Source: Austropuccinia psidii
Lineage: Eukaryota > Basidiomycota > Pucciniomycetes > Pucciniales > Sphaerophragmiaceae
NCBI GenBank assembly: GCA_023105745.1
Contig: JALGQZ010000007.1
Location: 5,984,206 to 6,048,205 of the forward strand
DNA: 64,000 nucleotides
Direction of reading: 5' to 3'
Notes under the pieces: model-generated
The model's database searches: none
Told to the model about the DNA's origin: nothing
The model's input: the letters and a program-made list of their open reading frames with translations, nothing else
Position numbers and translations under genes: made by a program
Part shown: in pieces, positions 30,634 to 42,922 of the stretch
How positions within the stretch are numbered: the stretch's first letter is position 1
How the letters are laid out: the number at the start of each line of letters is the position of its first letter

Positions 30634-32558
30634 TGTAAGATGTGTCTATGAAACTGATGATAATATTACTATTAATTAACAGTACTAGGACTGTTCTTAT
30701 GAAATATAGTAACAACAAAGTGTTATTTAAACCACAATTAAATAATCAAAGAATTATTTCTTTCAAATGTTAAACACTACTAGTGATTTTAACAGTGAGC
30801 AAGTAATTGTCTACAAGAATCAATTACAAGAAGATTTTAATAATAAATCTTCTTTTTATTAAAAAAATATTATTATTTCAATATATAATTATCTTTTTCT
30901 AGAATAATTATAATGGTAATTCTTGAAGAAAACTAATTTTAGAGAAAAACTTTAAGAATTAAAAATAAATCCCTCACTAATATTCCAAAGAACTTATTGA
31001 AAGATAAGATAGAGAGATTTGACGTAGAATTGTGGATTTAGAAGATCAAAATGAATTTATAAGAGTATTACAACATTATATAGTTGGATTCTATGATTTA
31101 ACATCTTTCCAATTGATTCTTAAATAATTAAAACACTTAATAATAGCTTCAACTAATACTTACTTGTTTGTAACAATGATATAAATGATAATAAGATGAT
31201 TTGGAAAAAACAGCAAGTGGAGGCCTCTTTTAAGTCAACAAAAGCTCACAGAGGCCTGCCATGGAGCAAAATGAAAAACAAGTGAGTGAGAAATCAATAA
31301 GCCCTTTTGGATTATTGATTGCATCATCGGTTGTCACGTAAGATGATCATAATTACTTAATTAATGCTTTTACATGACTACCAACCCCAATATGGTTAAG
31401 AATAAAAGGAGTAACATCTGTAAATATTCTTTTATTGCAAAAAACTCATTGATTTCTCAAATTTATCAATGTTATTGGCAATTTCATCACAGGTTGTAAT
31501 TACTGTGAATTTTTGAAGATTCAGTGTTTCCCGTAGAATAGTCAAAAATGGACTGTAGGTAAAACGTTTAATTTTACTAGCAAACCAAAATAATTCTTTT
31601 TGGTTGTACCATAGATAATACAGTTCTATATTAGTCCTTAAAGTTTCAGAAAGATTCATTAAGACTTGTATTTTTAATGAATTTTTGAAGTTTTTACCTC
31701 ATTTCTACGCAGAATTGCAAATATCAGTGTTTAATCAGTTGCTATGAGGTAAATCAATGGATACAAGTCCAAAAAGGGTTTTAATTACTCTTTTGGGGTT
31801 TATCCATGGAAAATCATTAAGAATTGACATGGTTACAGGAGTCTAAGTAGCTCTTTACCTCCTTGGCATGTCAAACTAGCAGGTTATTTGCTATTTTCTT
31901 AAGCTTTACTGTAGTTGTAACATGGTAACCAAGTTCCAAAAAGGTTTTAGTTTACCAATCAGGCTAAGATCACCCATGTATCCAAGCTTTGGAGCTGTCC
32001 ATGCCTCTGAGGCCTCAGAAGTTGGGTACCCTGGCTCTCTTTGATGTCTTTTGTCCCCCTTGCTTAACTTTCATGTCAAAATAGAAATTTAAGATTCAAG
32101 TCAGATATCCACTATGGGTGTACCAAAATTCCATGTAAGAATACCATGATATTAAGTGCTCAAAACATGCATAACACTCTTCTTAGTGTGTATGTAACAT
32201 GGGATTTCTCACATGCACATTGTTTTGGCATGAATTTAAGAAAAACAAAAATTTTCACGGATCTTTTATGTGGTATTGATGATGTGGTGTGGAAGTATTT
32301 TCCATATTACCACCTCAAAGAGTTGATTTGAGCTGATTCACTCTATGGAGCTACCCTAGGTGAAAATTTGTGTAGAATCCAAATCTGGCCTTAAATCCAT
32401 GGATTTACTTACTCAATAAAAGGTTATTCATCTTTTCTGAAATAAAAAATGATGAATTTTGGATATATGCATGACGTATGAGTTATGCATAATTCAAAAT
32501 TCATTTTTAAGATAATTGTGGCCTATTTGGGTATGTAAAATATACCTCAAGGCTCACA
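30634..32558 (-). repeat. LTR type E, copy 1 (5' LTR of element I)
   Basis: It is 1925 bp, from TGTAAGATGTGTCTATGAAAC to CTCAAGGCTCACA on the plus strand. The primer site TGGGGGCCTGGCC (minus strand) lies at 30631 and below. It contains a small open frame on the sense (minus) strand. Confidence 0.85.
31432..31659 (-). CDS. Small open frame inside LTR type E
   Basis: The product is 75 residues (MNLSETLRTNIELYYLWYNQ... to FEKSMSFLQ) on the same strand as the element's genes, followed by AATAAA within a few bases. The same peptide is recognisable in the LTRs at 42923 and 53402, where one-base changes break the frame (in E3 a joined frame of 136 residues results). I recognise no domain. The LTR copies share ancestry, so likeness alone does not prove coding. 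Confidence 0.3.
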   Translation of the reverse strand: MNLSETLRTNIELYYLWYNQKELFWFASKIKRFTYSPFLTILRETLNLQKFTVITTCDEIANNIDKFEKSMSFLQ

Positions 32559-33152
32559 TCCATCAATTTTAATCAATAATCCATTACAAGTTTTAACCTT
32601 GTTTATAGCTTGTAAAACAAAGTTCATATCTATGCTCTTAAAGTAAGTACGTGTTGACTTTATTTTTGCCTTATCTCTCTTTCTTGTATATTTCAAGATA
32701 TAGTAGCTACAAACCATGAATCTATGCATTGACCAAAAAAGTGCATATATTCAGCTTAATTTCTTAATTATTGACTTCAGAGAATAGAATTATAATTGTT
32801 TTATGTTTGGCCTTTCATTGAGAATGCAATGGTACAATTTATTTTATATGTTGTTTCATTGCTTTCTGAGTTAAATAAGTTCTTATACCTTTTGTAAGGG
32901 ATGATTACTTATTCTTTAGTAAGTATTGACTTTTCAGATATGCCATAAAAATGACATATGTGTATTTTACCATGAGGAATATAATAATGTAATTTCTTTA
33001 ACATGTTTACTAATTCAATTCTGAGTTCTTTCAGATTTTGTACTTCTCTATGGTATTTTTACTAGTATTTGAGATAATTATTATAAAGATAATTATTACA
33101 GAAATTTTATTGTGACCTTTTTGGAGATTTGGTCATATCACAAAGGCTCACA
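32559..33152 (-). repeat. LTR type C, fragment (3' LTR of element H)
   Basis: This 594-bp stretch corresponds to the right end of LTR C (compare 28890-29464), ending CACAAAGGCTCACA. It sits directly beside H's polypurine tract (minus strand CGGTGGTAGGGAA, 33153-33165). The other part of this LTR was displaced by element I and is not found left of G. Confidence 0.75.
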
Positions 33153-36100
33153 TTCCCTACCACCGAAAATAATTGTACCACAATCTGTTATAGTCAATTA
33201 GCATATCATCCACTGTGCTACCCCTTCAATAGACTTTGTTAGTCTTGAAGGTCAATAATTCTTGATTTTTATATTCTTTAGGCTTTCTTTCATGTCTGAA
33301 CCTTCTGAATAGTTTATCAGCATTTTTTATACCCTTCTCAAGTAGCCATTCTCCTTCTTGAGTTGGATTTTTATACCTTACAAGGTATTCTCTTTCTTTT
33401 TTATTTCTTTTCCTTCTTTCTTTGAGGACTTTCACAATTTTCTTTTCATCTCCTTCTTCCAAAGGGGGTATTTCAAGTGGGGGTTTATTTCTTAGTGGAA
33501 ATAATTCCTCGTTGCTTGAGCTGTAAGTTTTTATCAGACTTACTGGGAAAGGTGGGTGTGTATTCATTAGTTCACCTGTGAGATCCAATTACACAGCATT
33601 AGGTCCATGTAGTGCTTTTATCATGAATGGTCCTGCAAAGGAATCTTTCAATTTCTTGGGTCCTGTTATATTATTGAAATTAACAGTTGACACTGGGACC
33701 AAGTCTCCTATTTTGAAGTCAGGTGGTTTATGACTTTTATCCCATCTTTCTTTTGCAGATTTGAACAAATCTTGCTTACATCTGTTTGCATGGTGTCTTG
33801 CTTTGTAAAGAATTATTTTAAAACTCCTTGCTTTTGGATGTATATCCACTAAGGCCTTTTTGAGGGTATCATAAAGAAGTCTTGGATTCCAACCTTTTTC
33901 TAGCATTGCTGGTGTATTTCCAGTAGAAAAATGGATTGATGTTTTATATGGTAGTTCAAGAGCTGGTATTAATTTATACCAATCATGGGTTAAACCATCA
34001 GAATCTTCAAATTCCAGTCCATAAGCACAGAATATTCTGATCATTTACTTCAAGGTTTGTATCATTCTTTCTGTTAAGCCATCAGTTTGTGGATGGTAGG
34101 CTCTTGAGAATGACAGTTTTGTCCCAAACAAGTTATGGAAGTTTGTCCATAATGCTGAAGTGAACTTTGGGTCTCTGTCACTTATGATATTTTGGAATAA
34201 GCCTTTGTGGCTAATGACTTTATTGCAAATCATTATGGCTGTGTCCATAGCTGTGTCATCTTTGTGACATGGTAGGAACATAGGAGTTTTTCTATACCTG
34301 TCAACTAACACTAGGCATGCATTATAGCTTCTGTCTCCTCATGGGGGTAGTGCTGTTACCCAATCCATATGAACTATTTCCCAAGGGGATTTTGGTTCTT
34401 GGATTTGGCTCATCATTCCAAATTTCTTTCCTATGGCTCTGTTGGCTTTTTAACATCTGTCACAGGTTTGGAAGTATTCTGCAACATCTTTCTTCCAATT
34501 TGGCCAATCAAGAGCAGGTTTTCACCCTCTCTAGTGTTCTATCTTCTGAGAGATTTCCAGCTGCAACACTATCATGACACTCATGTAATATAGTGTTTAT
34601 TGGGATTCTGTCTGTTAAGTTCATAACACATGTGTGTTTTGTTCTATGATAGAGGATTCCATCAAGGAGGTGAAATCTTCCTTCATCATATGCCTTTTCC
34701 CATATTTCATCTAATTTTGATGACAGTGATGGGTCTTTACAGTCTTTCATTAGAAGTTGGCTTAAGATATGGAAATTCCCATCTATCTTATAGCTTTCTT
34801 TAACTTGGTTAAATAATTCTGTGCCAAAGTCTGTGACACATATCATTTCTATATGGTGCTCCTCCTGTGGTACCCATGCTGGATTTTCAGGAGTATTGGC
34901 TAGAGCCCATCTGCATTTTTATGAATATTACCAGATTTATGAACAATAGTCATATTTCCTCTATACTCTTGGATAGGAATTTGCCATCTCAGCAGATGTC
35001 TATTTGGAGTTTTCATATTTATTGGAGATTCTACAGAATTACAGTCTGTAATCACATCAAATACTGTTCCATCCAAGTAATAGTGTAATTTCTCTAAAGC
35101 CCACACTAAGAAGAGGCATTCCATTTGGTTTGCTCCATATCTTGCCTCTGTTGGCTTTATCTGTCTTGAAATAAAACAAATTGGTCCTTCTACTTGTTCA
35201 TCATTGATAATTTGTGTCTGGTGTAGTGCAGCACCTAGTCCTTCTCCACAAGCATCAATGTAAACCTTAAAGGGTAGTTTCAAATCTGGCATTAGAAGAA
35301 ATGGGGCATTTGTTAAGGAATTTTTCAATTTCTCATATGCTTTGACTCTTTCTTCAGTCATTTCATAGACTGTTTGTTGGTCACATAGTTTATACACGTA
35401 TTTGGCAATTTTTGCAAAGTCACTCATATGCTGTGTATAGTAAACAGCAAAACCTAGAAATGATTGCATTTCTTTTTTGGTTTGAGGCATTGGCTTAAGT
35501 AGTACTGCTGCTACTTTAATCTTGTCTATGCCTAGACTAAGTCCAGATACAACATGTCCTGGTGCTTTTAGTTCACTATATGCAAAATGACACTTTTTCA
35601 AGGAAATTTTCATATTTACTTGCACTATTTTTTGTAGTACCCTTCCTAGTCTTGTGAGGTGATTTTCCCAAGTTTCTTAGAAAACTATTAGATCATCAAT
35701 ATAGATGATTAACCATACTTCTTACAATTCTTCAGGAAATATGGTAATCATCATTCTTTGATAATGGGAAGGTGTATTCTTTATACCAAATGGCAGTCTT
35801 AGGTATTCACAAATTCCACAGTGGACTATTATTCTTAGTAGTCTCTTGGCATTTTCTGTTAAGAAATTGTGATGAAACCCTTTGGAGCATCCATGGCTGT
35901 GATGAACTTAGCTTTTGACAATTGTGTTGATGTCTCATGGATTCTGGGTATTGGATATCTGTCAGGGAGGGTATAGGTGTTCAGGGCTCTGAAGTCCTCT
36001 ACCATTCTTGATTTTCCATTATGCCAATTTATCATTACAGGTGTAGTGACTTCTACCTGTTCATTATGTCCTACTTTCCTTAATACTCCAAGGGCCATTA

Positions 36101-38645
36101 ATTCTTCAATGTGTACCTCCAAGGCTTCTCTAGCCCTTGGAGTAGGTGGGTAAGGAAGTCTCCTTAGTAAGGGTGGGTAAGGCTTTTCTACATTAAGAAT
36201 TATATCTACCTCATGCCCAATTATGGAACCTAGTGGTTCCTTTTCAGTTGCAAAGGCATTTTTATACTTAAATAAGACGTCAATCAATTTTTCTTTCCTT
36301 TTTTCTGTTAAATCTTCATTTAATTCTGCCTCTTTGAGTTGTTCAGATGTAAAAAGTTTCTTTTCTGGACTTTTTTCTTCATTCTTAATAACTGTAATTT
36401 GTTTTTTGTTATTTAAGAAGCCAAACCTTTGTCTCTTGTTGTCACCTATAGTAAAATATCTGTCTTTTTGGTTAGAGATGTCTGTACCATAGATTGAAAA
36501 GTAGTCATTTCCAAGTCTGAAGTGCTTACTAGTACAGTTGTCCATTACCACAAACTCTACTTTGATTCTGACACATTGTGAAGGATGAAGAAAGATGAGT
36601 TTTAGGTCAATTATTACAAGGGGCTTAATGCTCTCACTTGCACTACTAAATTTGACACCTTGTATTGTATAAGTTTTTCTTTCCAATCTGGAAAAATTGT
36701 TTTTAGATAACTTTTACCAAGACAGGTGCAATATGCTCCTGTATCCAAGTTTACTTTTGCCTCTTGGTTAGCAATCATGACAATACTTATACTTGATTTT
36801 CCAGCTGTATATCCCATTCCTTTTGCAGGTTTGGTTTTATACAGTTTGGCATCTTGTACATTTTTCAGGTTTGTGTCAGATGTTCCAGCTTGTGGTAAGT
36901 TTGAGCTAACATCTACTACTTCATAAATTATCTCAATATTGTTAATTTGTGCATTAATTATATTAATTTCATCACTTTCAGAAGTTTCTGACTCTTCTGT
37001 GTCCTTTTCAGAATCAGATTCTTCTTCTTTTTCATTGTGGTCTTCTGTTTCCACAATTTCATTGATTTTTGCTTTTTTAAGGCAATTATTGGCCAAGTGT
37101 CCAATACCTCCACATTTATGGCATTTCATTTGTTCATTCTTGCTGGATAGATTGGGCTTGAAAGCTTCTTTTGATTTAAATTTTTTGATAAATGGCTTAT
37201 TTGGACTTTTGATGTCCAATTTTTTCAAAGTTCTGCCAATTTTTGTCCTTGTCACTATGTCTTCTAGTGCATTGATATACTCTTCTGTGGAGCATGGTTC
37301 TATACAACTGCTCCTTATGGAATGTTCTAGATATCCTCCACATTTCTTAAGTATTTTCATATGCACCATGTTATGTGACATTTGTGGGTATAGTGCATTT
37401 AGTCTTTCAACTTGTTTTAAGAACCAATTAAAGGTTTGTCTTTGTCTGGGTCAAAGAAAGCATTTTCAAATGCATTTTCTATCTTGTACCTCCAGGAATC
37501 ATTTGCCCAATTGGTGATTATTTCTTGTTTCCACCAAGACCAGGTATTTTTGCATTTGTTTTTCTTATGCCATAATACCATCATTTTGCAGATTTCTCAA
37601 AGAGTCAGTGTAATATTGCAGTGATCAATTAATCTGGTATAGCATGAGCGTCTTGTAACATGTCAATTATTTTAATAACTGACATATGTTCATATTCACC
37701 TTCTCCTGTGAATTTTGGCCATTATTTCAATTGGAGTGCTTCCTTCATTAAGGCTTGGTTATTGTCTTGATGACTCAGGTCTGTTATGAATGGATTTGTT
37801 AATTCCTCTTTTGGTTTAACAGGGCTCCTTATGTGAGAAAATGGAGTTGATAACTCTGTCATATTTGAGTTAGCCTCATTAATTTTATCCATTTTTTCAG
37901 TGATAAGCCTTATTTCACTTTGAATATCATCTTTCAGTTTCATTCTTGCTTGATCACTTTTTTCCACATGGTCTAAAAGTAATTTCTGGTGTGATGAAGT
38001 TTTTTTCGTCAAATTCTTCTACAGAAATACTTAGTTTGTTTATTTTTTCTGTAAGATTATCACTACTCATGTCATAATTGATGGTCAAAGTTTTATTTTT
38101 GATATCTTTTATGTATTTATACAATTTGTGTTGTCCTTGTATTAATTTTTTCTTATTTCTTTACAAAACCTTTTGTCAAATATGATAAGATATTATTTAT
38201 TTCTTGTAAAGATAATAAACTATTTTTAATGTCTTTAAGAGTTAAAATACTGTCTTTAAGCTCTGTTAAAGTATTTGTAACATCAGGAGATAAGGTTATT
38301 TCTTTGGCAAATGAAGTTATATCATTCTTTGCTCCTCTTTGTCTAAGAATTTGATCAAAGTTCTGGCCATGTTGAAGACATTGTCCATGGCATCTTTTTG
38401 CATTTCTGTAATTCTGTAGCTTGGGGAATATGGTTTCCTCCAATTTGTTTTCTTGTTCTTCTTCCCTTCTTGGGGAGGTTGGTTGGCTTGAGGCTTGCTG
38501 GTAGAAGCTACTGGGGCTTCTTCCTTGCTTGCCTTCCTCTTTTTGGAGTGGTACTCCTTGATATTTTTGATTTGCGGCTTGGATAACAGTGTATTCCATC
38601 CATTGGTGTATACCACTATCTCCTCCTCTGTGAGGAACTTTTTTT
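33153..38645 (-). pseudogene. Ty3/gypsy element H, degraded gag-pol
   Basis: Reading on the minus strand: gag (38640-37100, with SHQKLLLDHVEKSD and a zinc knuckle CHKCGGIGHLANNC near 37120), protease DTGAYCTC (about 36735), RT (about 36200-35640, YIDD near 35700), RNase H ([14 protein letters not shown]), integrase (HECHDSVAAG ... ; [32 protein letters not shown]), and a chromodomain-like tail (REYLVRYKNPTQEGEWLLEK) ending near 33226. At least seven frame changes or stops are visible, among them TAA 33589-33591 just before the tail. It has no 5' LTR: gag ends abruptly at about 38640, where it meets element K. Both overlapping gag frames are still recognisable (38616-38317 is the spliced-type frame). 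Confidence 0.8.
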
Positions 38646-41487
38646 TTCTGCTGAACCATCAGTTTGGGGGTGTTAAACTGTTGAGAATGATGATTTTATT
38701 CCAAACTGGTTATGGAGGTTTTTCCATAATGTAGAAGTGAATTTTGGGTCTCTATCACTTATGATGTTTTGTAATACGCCTGTGTGACTACTAACTTTAT
38801 TCCATATCATTATGGCTATATTCATAGCTTTATGATCTTTGTGAAATGGTAAAAAAATTGGGTTTTTGCTTTATCTGTCAACTAATACTAGGCAAGCTCT
38901 GTAGCTTTTGTCTCCTCCCAGAGGTAATGCTGTTACCCAAACCATGTGAGCTATTTGCCAAGGGACTTTTGGTTCTTTGATTTGGATCATCATTCCAAAT
39001 TGTTTACCAGTGGCTCTGTTTGCATTTTGGAATCTCTCATATGTTTGGCAGTATTCTGCAACATCTTTCTTCCAATTTGGCCACCAAGAGCAGGTCTTTA
39101 TCCTCTCTAGTGTTCTGTCTTCTGAGAGATTTCCAGCTGCAACACTATCATGGCATTCTTGTAGTAGAGTGTTCATTAGAGTTCTATATGTTAAAGCCAT
39201 AACACATGTGTGTTTAGTTCTATGGTTAGGATTCCATCAAGGAGGTGGAATCTTCCTTCCTCATATGCTTTTTTCCATTTTTCATCTAGTTTTGATGAAA
39301 TTGATGGGTCTTTAAAGTCTTTCATTAGAAGTTGGCATCAGATATGGCATTTTGTATCCATCTTAGAGCTTTCTTTAACTTTGGTTAAAGAATTCTGTGC
39401 CTATATCTGTTACACATATTCCTTCTATATCCTGCTCTTCCTGTGGTACCCATGCTGGATTTTCAGTAGTATTTTCCAGAGCCCATCTTCTAGAACCATC
39501 TGAATTTTTATGAATATTAACATATTTATGAACTATAGTCATAGTTCCTCTATATTCTTGGATGGCAATTTGGCATCTTAACATATGTCTATTTGGGGTT
39601 TACATGTTTAATAGAGATTTTACAGCATTGCAATCTGTAATTCCATGAAACACTGTCCCATCTAAATAATATTGTAACTTTTCCAAAGCCCACACTAAGC
39701 AGAGGCATTCCATTTGGCTGGCTCCATACCTTGATTCTGTTGGCTTTATTTGTCTTGAAATGAAGCAAATTGGTCCTTCAACAGGTTTGTCATTGATGAT
39801 TTGTGTCTGGTGTAGTGCAGAAGCTAGTCCTTCTCCACAAGCATCAATGTATAGTTTAAAGGGTAGCTTCCAATCTGGAATTAGAATAAATGGGGAATTT
39901 GATAAAGAATTTTTTAATTCTTCATATGCCTTAACTCTTTCTCCAGTCATTTCATGGACTGTCTGTTAGTCACAGAGCTTATAAAATGACTTAGAAATTC
40001 TTGGAAAATCTTTTATATGTTGTCTGTAGTAGCCAGAAAATCCTAGAAATGATTGCATTTCTTTCATAGCTTGGGGCTTTGGTTTCAAAAGCACTGCTGC
40101 TCCTTTGTTCTTTTCTATGCCCAAAATTAGTCCAGATACAACATGTCCTAGTGCTTTTAGTTCCCTGTATGCAAAATGACTCTTTTTCAAAGATATTTTA
40201 ATGTTCACTTGTACTATCTTTTTCAAGACCCTTTCTAGTCTTGATAAGTTACTGTCCCAAGTCTCTGAGCAAATTATGATATAATAAATATAAATAATCA
40301 GCCATACTTCTGATAATTCTTCAGGAAATATGGTATTCATCATCCTTTGGTAATGGGATGGTGCATTTTTTATACCAAATGCCATTCTGAGATATTCAAA
40401 AATTCCACAGTGTACTATTATCCTTGGAGGTTTCTTGGCATGGTCTCTTAAGAAAGCTTGATGAAAGCCCTTTAGACCATCCATGGCTGTTATCAACTTA
40501 GCCTGAAATGATTGTGTTAATGTCTCATGGATTCTGGGTAGTGGGTATCTGTCAGGGATAGTATAGGTGTTTAGAGCTCTAAAGTCCCCTACCATCCTTG
40601 ATTTTCCATTAATCCAAGCTGTAATGACAGGGGTTGTGACCTCTACCTGTTCCTTATGTCCTACTTCCTTAATACTCCAAGGTCCAATAGTTCTTTAATG
40701 TGTACCTCTAATGCTTCTCTAGCTCATGCGCTGGCTGAATAAGCAGGTCTTCTTAATAGAGGTGGATAACGTTTTTCTACATTAAGGATTATGCCTACCT
40801 CATGTCCAATTATGGCACCCAGTGGTTCCTTGTCAGTTGCAAAGGCATTTTTATATTTAAACAAGAGGGCAATCAATTTTTCTTTGATTTTTACTGACAA
40901 TTAATTATTGAATTCTGCCTCTTTTAGCAGCTCAGTTATGAAAAAATCCATTTCTGGCCTTTTTGCTTCATTCTTGATAAATTGAATTTGTCTCTTGTTC
41001 TTTAAAAAGCCAAACTTTTGTCTTTGATTGTTTCCTATTGTAAAATATCTATCTTTTTGGTTAGAGATATCTATGCCATATATTGACAAGTAGTCATTTC
41101 CAAGTATAAAATGGTTTCTAGTGCAGTTGTCCATTACTACAAACTCTACTTTCAATCTGATACATTGTGAAGGATGAGGAAAAATGAGTGTTAAGTCAAT
41201 TATTACAAGAGTCTCCATGCTTTCACAAGCACTACTATATCTGACTCCTTTGATTGGTATAAGTTTATCTTCCCAATCTGGTACAATTGTTTTCAAATAA
41301 CTTTTACCAACACAGGTACAATAGGCTCCTGTATCTAAGTTCACTTTTCTGTCTTGGTTTCCCACCATGAAAATACTTATACTTGATTTGCCAGCTGTAT
41401 ATCTCATCCCTTTTTCTGGTTTTTTTCTATACAATTTAGCATATTCTATGTTTGTGAGGCTTGTATAAGATGTTCCAACTTGTGGTG
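38646..41487 (-). pseudogene. Ty3/gypsy element K, fragment from protease to mid-integrase
   Basis: On the minus strand: protease LDTGAYCTCVGKS (about 41330), linker ILGNDYLSIYG, RT from about 40790, RNase H ([15 protein letters not shown]), RNase H/integrase linker, and the integrase zinc domain (QECHDSVAAGNLSEDRT). It ends in the integrase core at about 38648. The RT active site reads YIYY instead of YIDD near 40285, so both catalytic Asp are lost. Several stops and shifts break the frame. The right end at about 41487 stops after VPTPQVGTS, just upstream of the protease. No LTR is attached to either end. Confidence 0.78.
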
Positions 41488-42917
41488 TGGGAACTCTTTT
41501 TGTGTGGGATAAATGACGCAGTACCTGGAAGGGGAAATTACAATAGAACAGTTTTGAATTGCTGTTCAAGATTGTGACCCTTGCTCTGCTTGTTTGTCAG
41601 AATAATCTGAACTTCCCTTCCTGAAACTGCTGAATTATCTTAACTTGAGCTCAAAATCAATTTATTTTATTTGATGGGGGCTAGTCAGAAAAGTATATTC
41701 AACAGAATCTATCAGACTCTGTTTGATCTGGAAACAATGGCTTAGTAAACCCTAAAACAAATTAATAAAGATAGAAAAATGAAGAAAGATTTTTTAATTC
41801 CTTTACTGAGAACAGTAACACCTTGAAGGATTTCCAATTTTTGATGATAACACTGTTGATAATAGGATAACTGATAATAACAAAAACTACTATTCTTTTA
41901 AGGGTTTGATAATTTTATGATGATAACCTGGGATAAAAGAAACTAATATTGTTCAATTTAGTACTGAGTTTGGCTACTGAGTAAAGAGCCTTGTCAATGG
42001 GATGGATTTATAAAATAATTTAGACCAACTGTTCACTACTATTATCTATAAAACACCAAGACAATGCTACTGAGCAGATTTAGGAATGGAGGTAGTCAAT
42101 AAGATGAGTTTATGAATTAAAGTAGACCAATTGTTAACTAATATTAATTATAAATCACTCGGATGGTGATGCTGAGGTTAGCTACTGAGAAGAATTTAGG
42201 AATGGGATAGTCAATGAGTTTCATTTATAAATCAATGTAGACCAGCTGTTATCTACTATCAATTATATAAAGAAGACTCAGACAGTGCTTCTGAGCTTAG
42301 CTACTGGGCAATTTAGGAATGGAGGTAGTCAATGAGATGAGTTTCTGAATTAAAGTAGACCAACTGTTAACTACTATTAATTATAAATGACTCAGACAGT
42401 GTGACCAAGCTTAGCTACTGAGCAGAATTTAGGAATGGGGATGGGAGTACTTTACTTCTGAGCTTAGCTACTGAGTATTCCTAAAAAATTAGGATAATGT
42501 GGATGGATGGAGGGGATTTCCCTCAAAACAAATATTAAGAAGTTACGTTTGTGTGATGAGCCTCTGTCTAGGCCATGAGAAAGAAAGAATTGAGGGGGGA
42601 GGGGACCTCTATTTATAGTTTTTGGGGCCTCCATGGGAGTGTCAAAAAAAAGGGGAATTAGAATTTTTCAGGTCTCCAATCTGGGTTTTTGACATGTCAC
42701 CTGTATTTTCAATTGAGTTCTTGAAATTGTGGGGAAATTATTTCATTTGCTTATGTAATCAATTGAGTTTCCTGGGATCCTTATCTCCATGGATAGTAAT
42801 ACTAGTTTAATTCCTGTTGATGATGTCCTTTATGATGTCATTGATTATGTAATCAATTGATTTTCCTGGAATCTTTATCTCCATGATTATTAGTCCTAGT
42901 TTTAATTCCTGTTGATG
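41488..42917. repeat. Non-coding region with two sets of tandem repeats
   Basis: No gene is seen. From about 41960 to 42480 a unit of about 105-115 bp occurs about four times (GTAGACCAACTGTTAACTACTATTAATTATAAA ... GCTTAGCTACTGAG ... TTTAGGAATGG). At about 42746-42922 a unit with GTAATCAATTGA.TTTCCTGGAATC and CCTGTTGATGATGTC occurs twice; a third, diverged copy starts right of element F at 55356. A TATAAATAGAGG box on the minus strand at about 42622-42611 suggests remnants of another LTR. Confidence 0.5.
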
Positions 42918-42922
42918 ATGTC
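42918..42922. repeat. Target site duplication of element F, left copy
   Basis: ATGTC, identical to 55356-55360. Confidence 0.85.

Larger units (their letters stand above)
29465..32558 (-). mobile_element. Ty3/gypsy element I, 5' LTR and start of gag only
   Basis: On the minus strand: an LTR of type E (32558-30634), primer site, leader, gag start. It is cut at 29465 by the LTR of element G; the rest is not found to the left of G. Its gag is almost identical to that of F. Its right end abuts a C-type LTR fragment (TCCAT), so I itself was inserted into the 3' LTR of H. Confidence 0.75.

Noticed and set aside
32146..32331. Plus-strand frame inside LTR E, similar in the other LTR copies
   Set aside because: Antisense to the element and not kept open in other copies at the same length.
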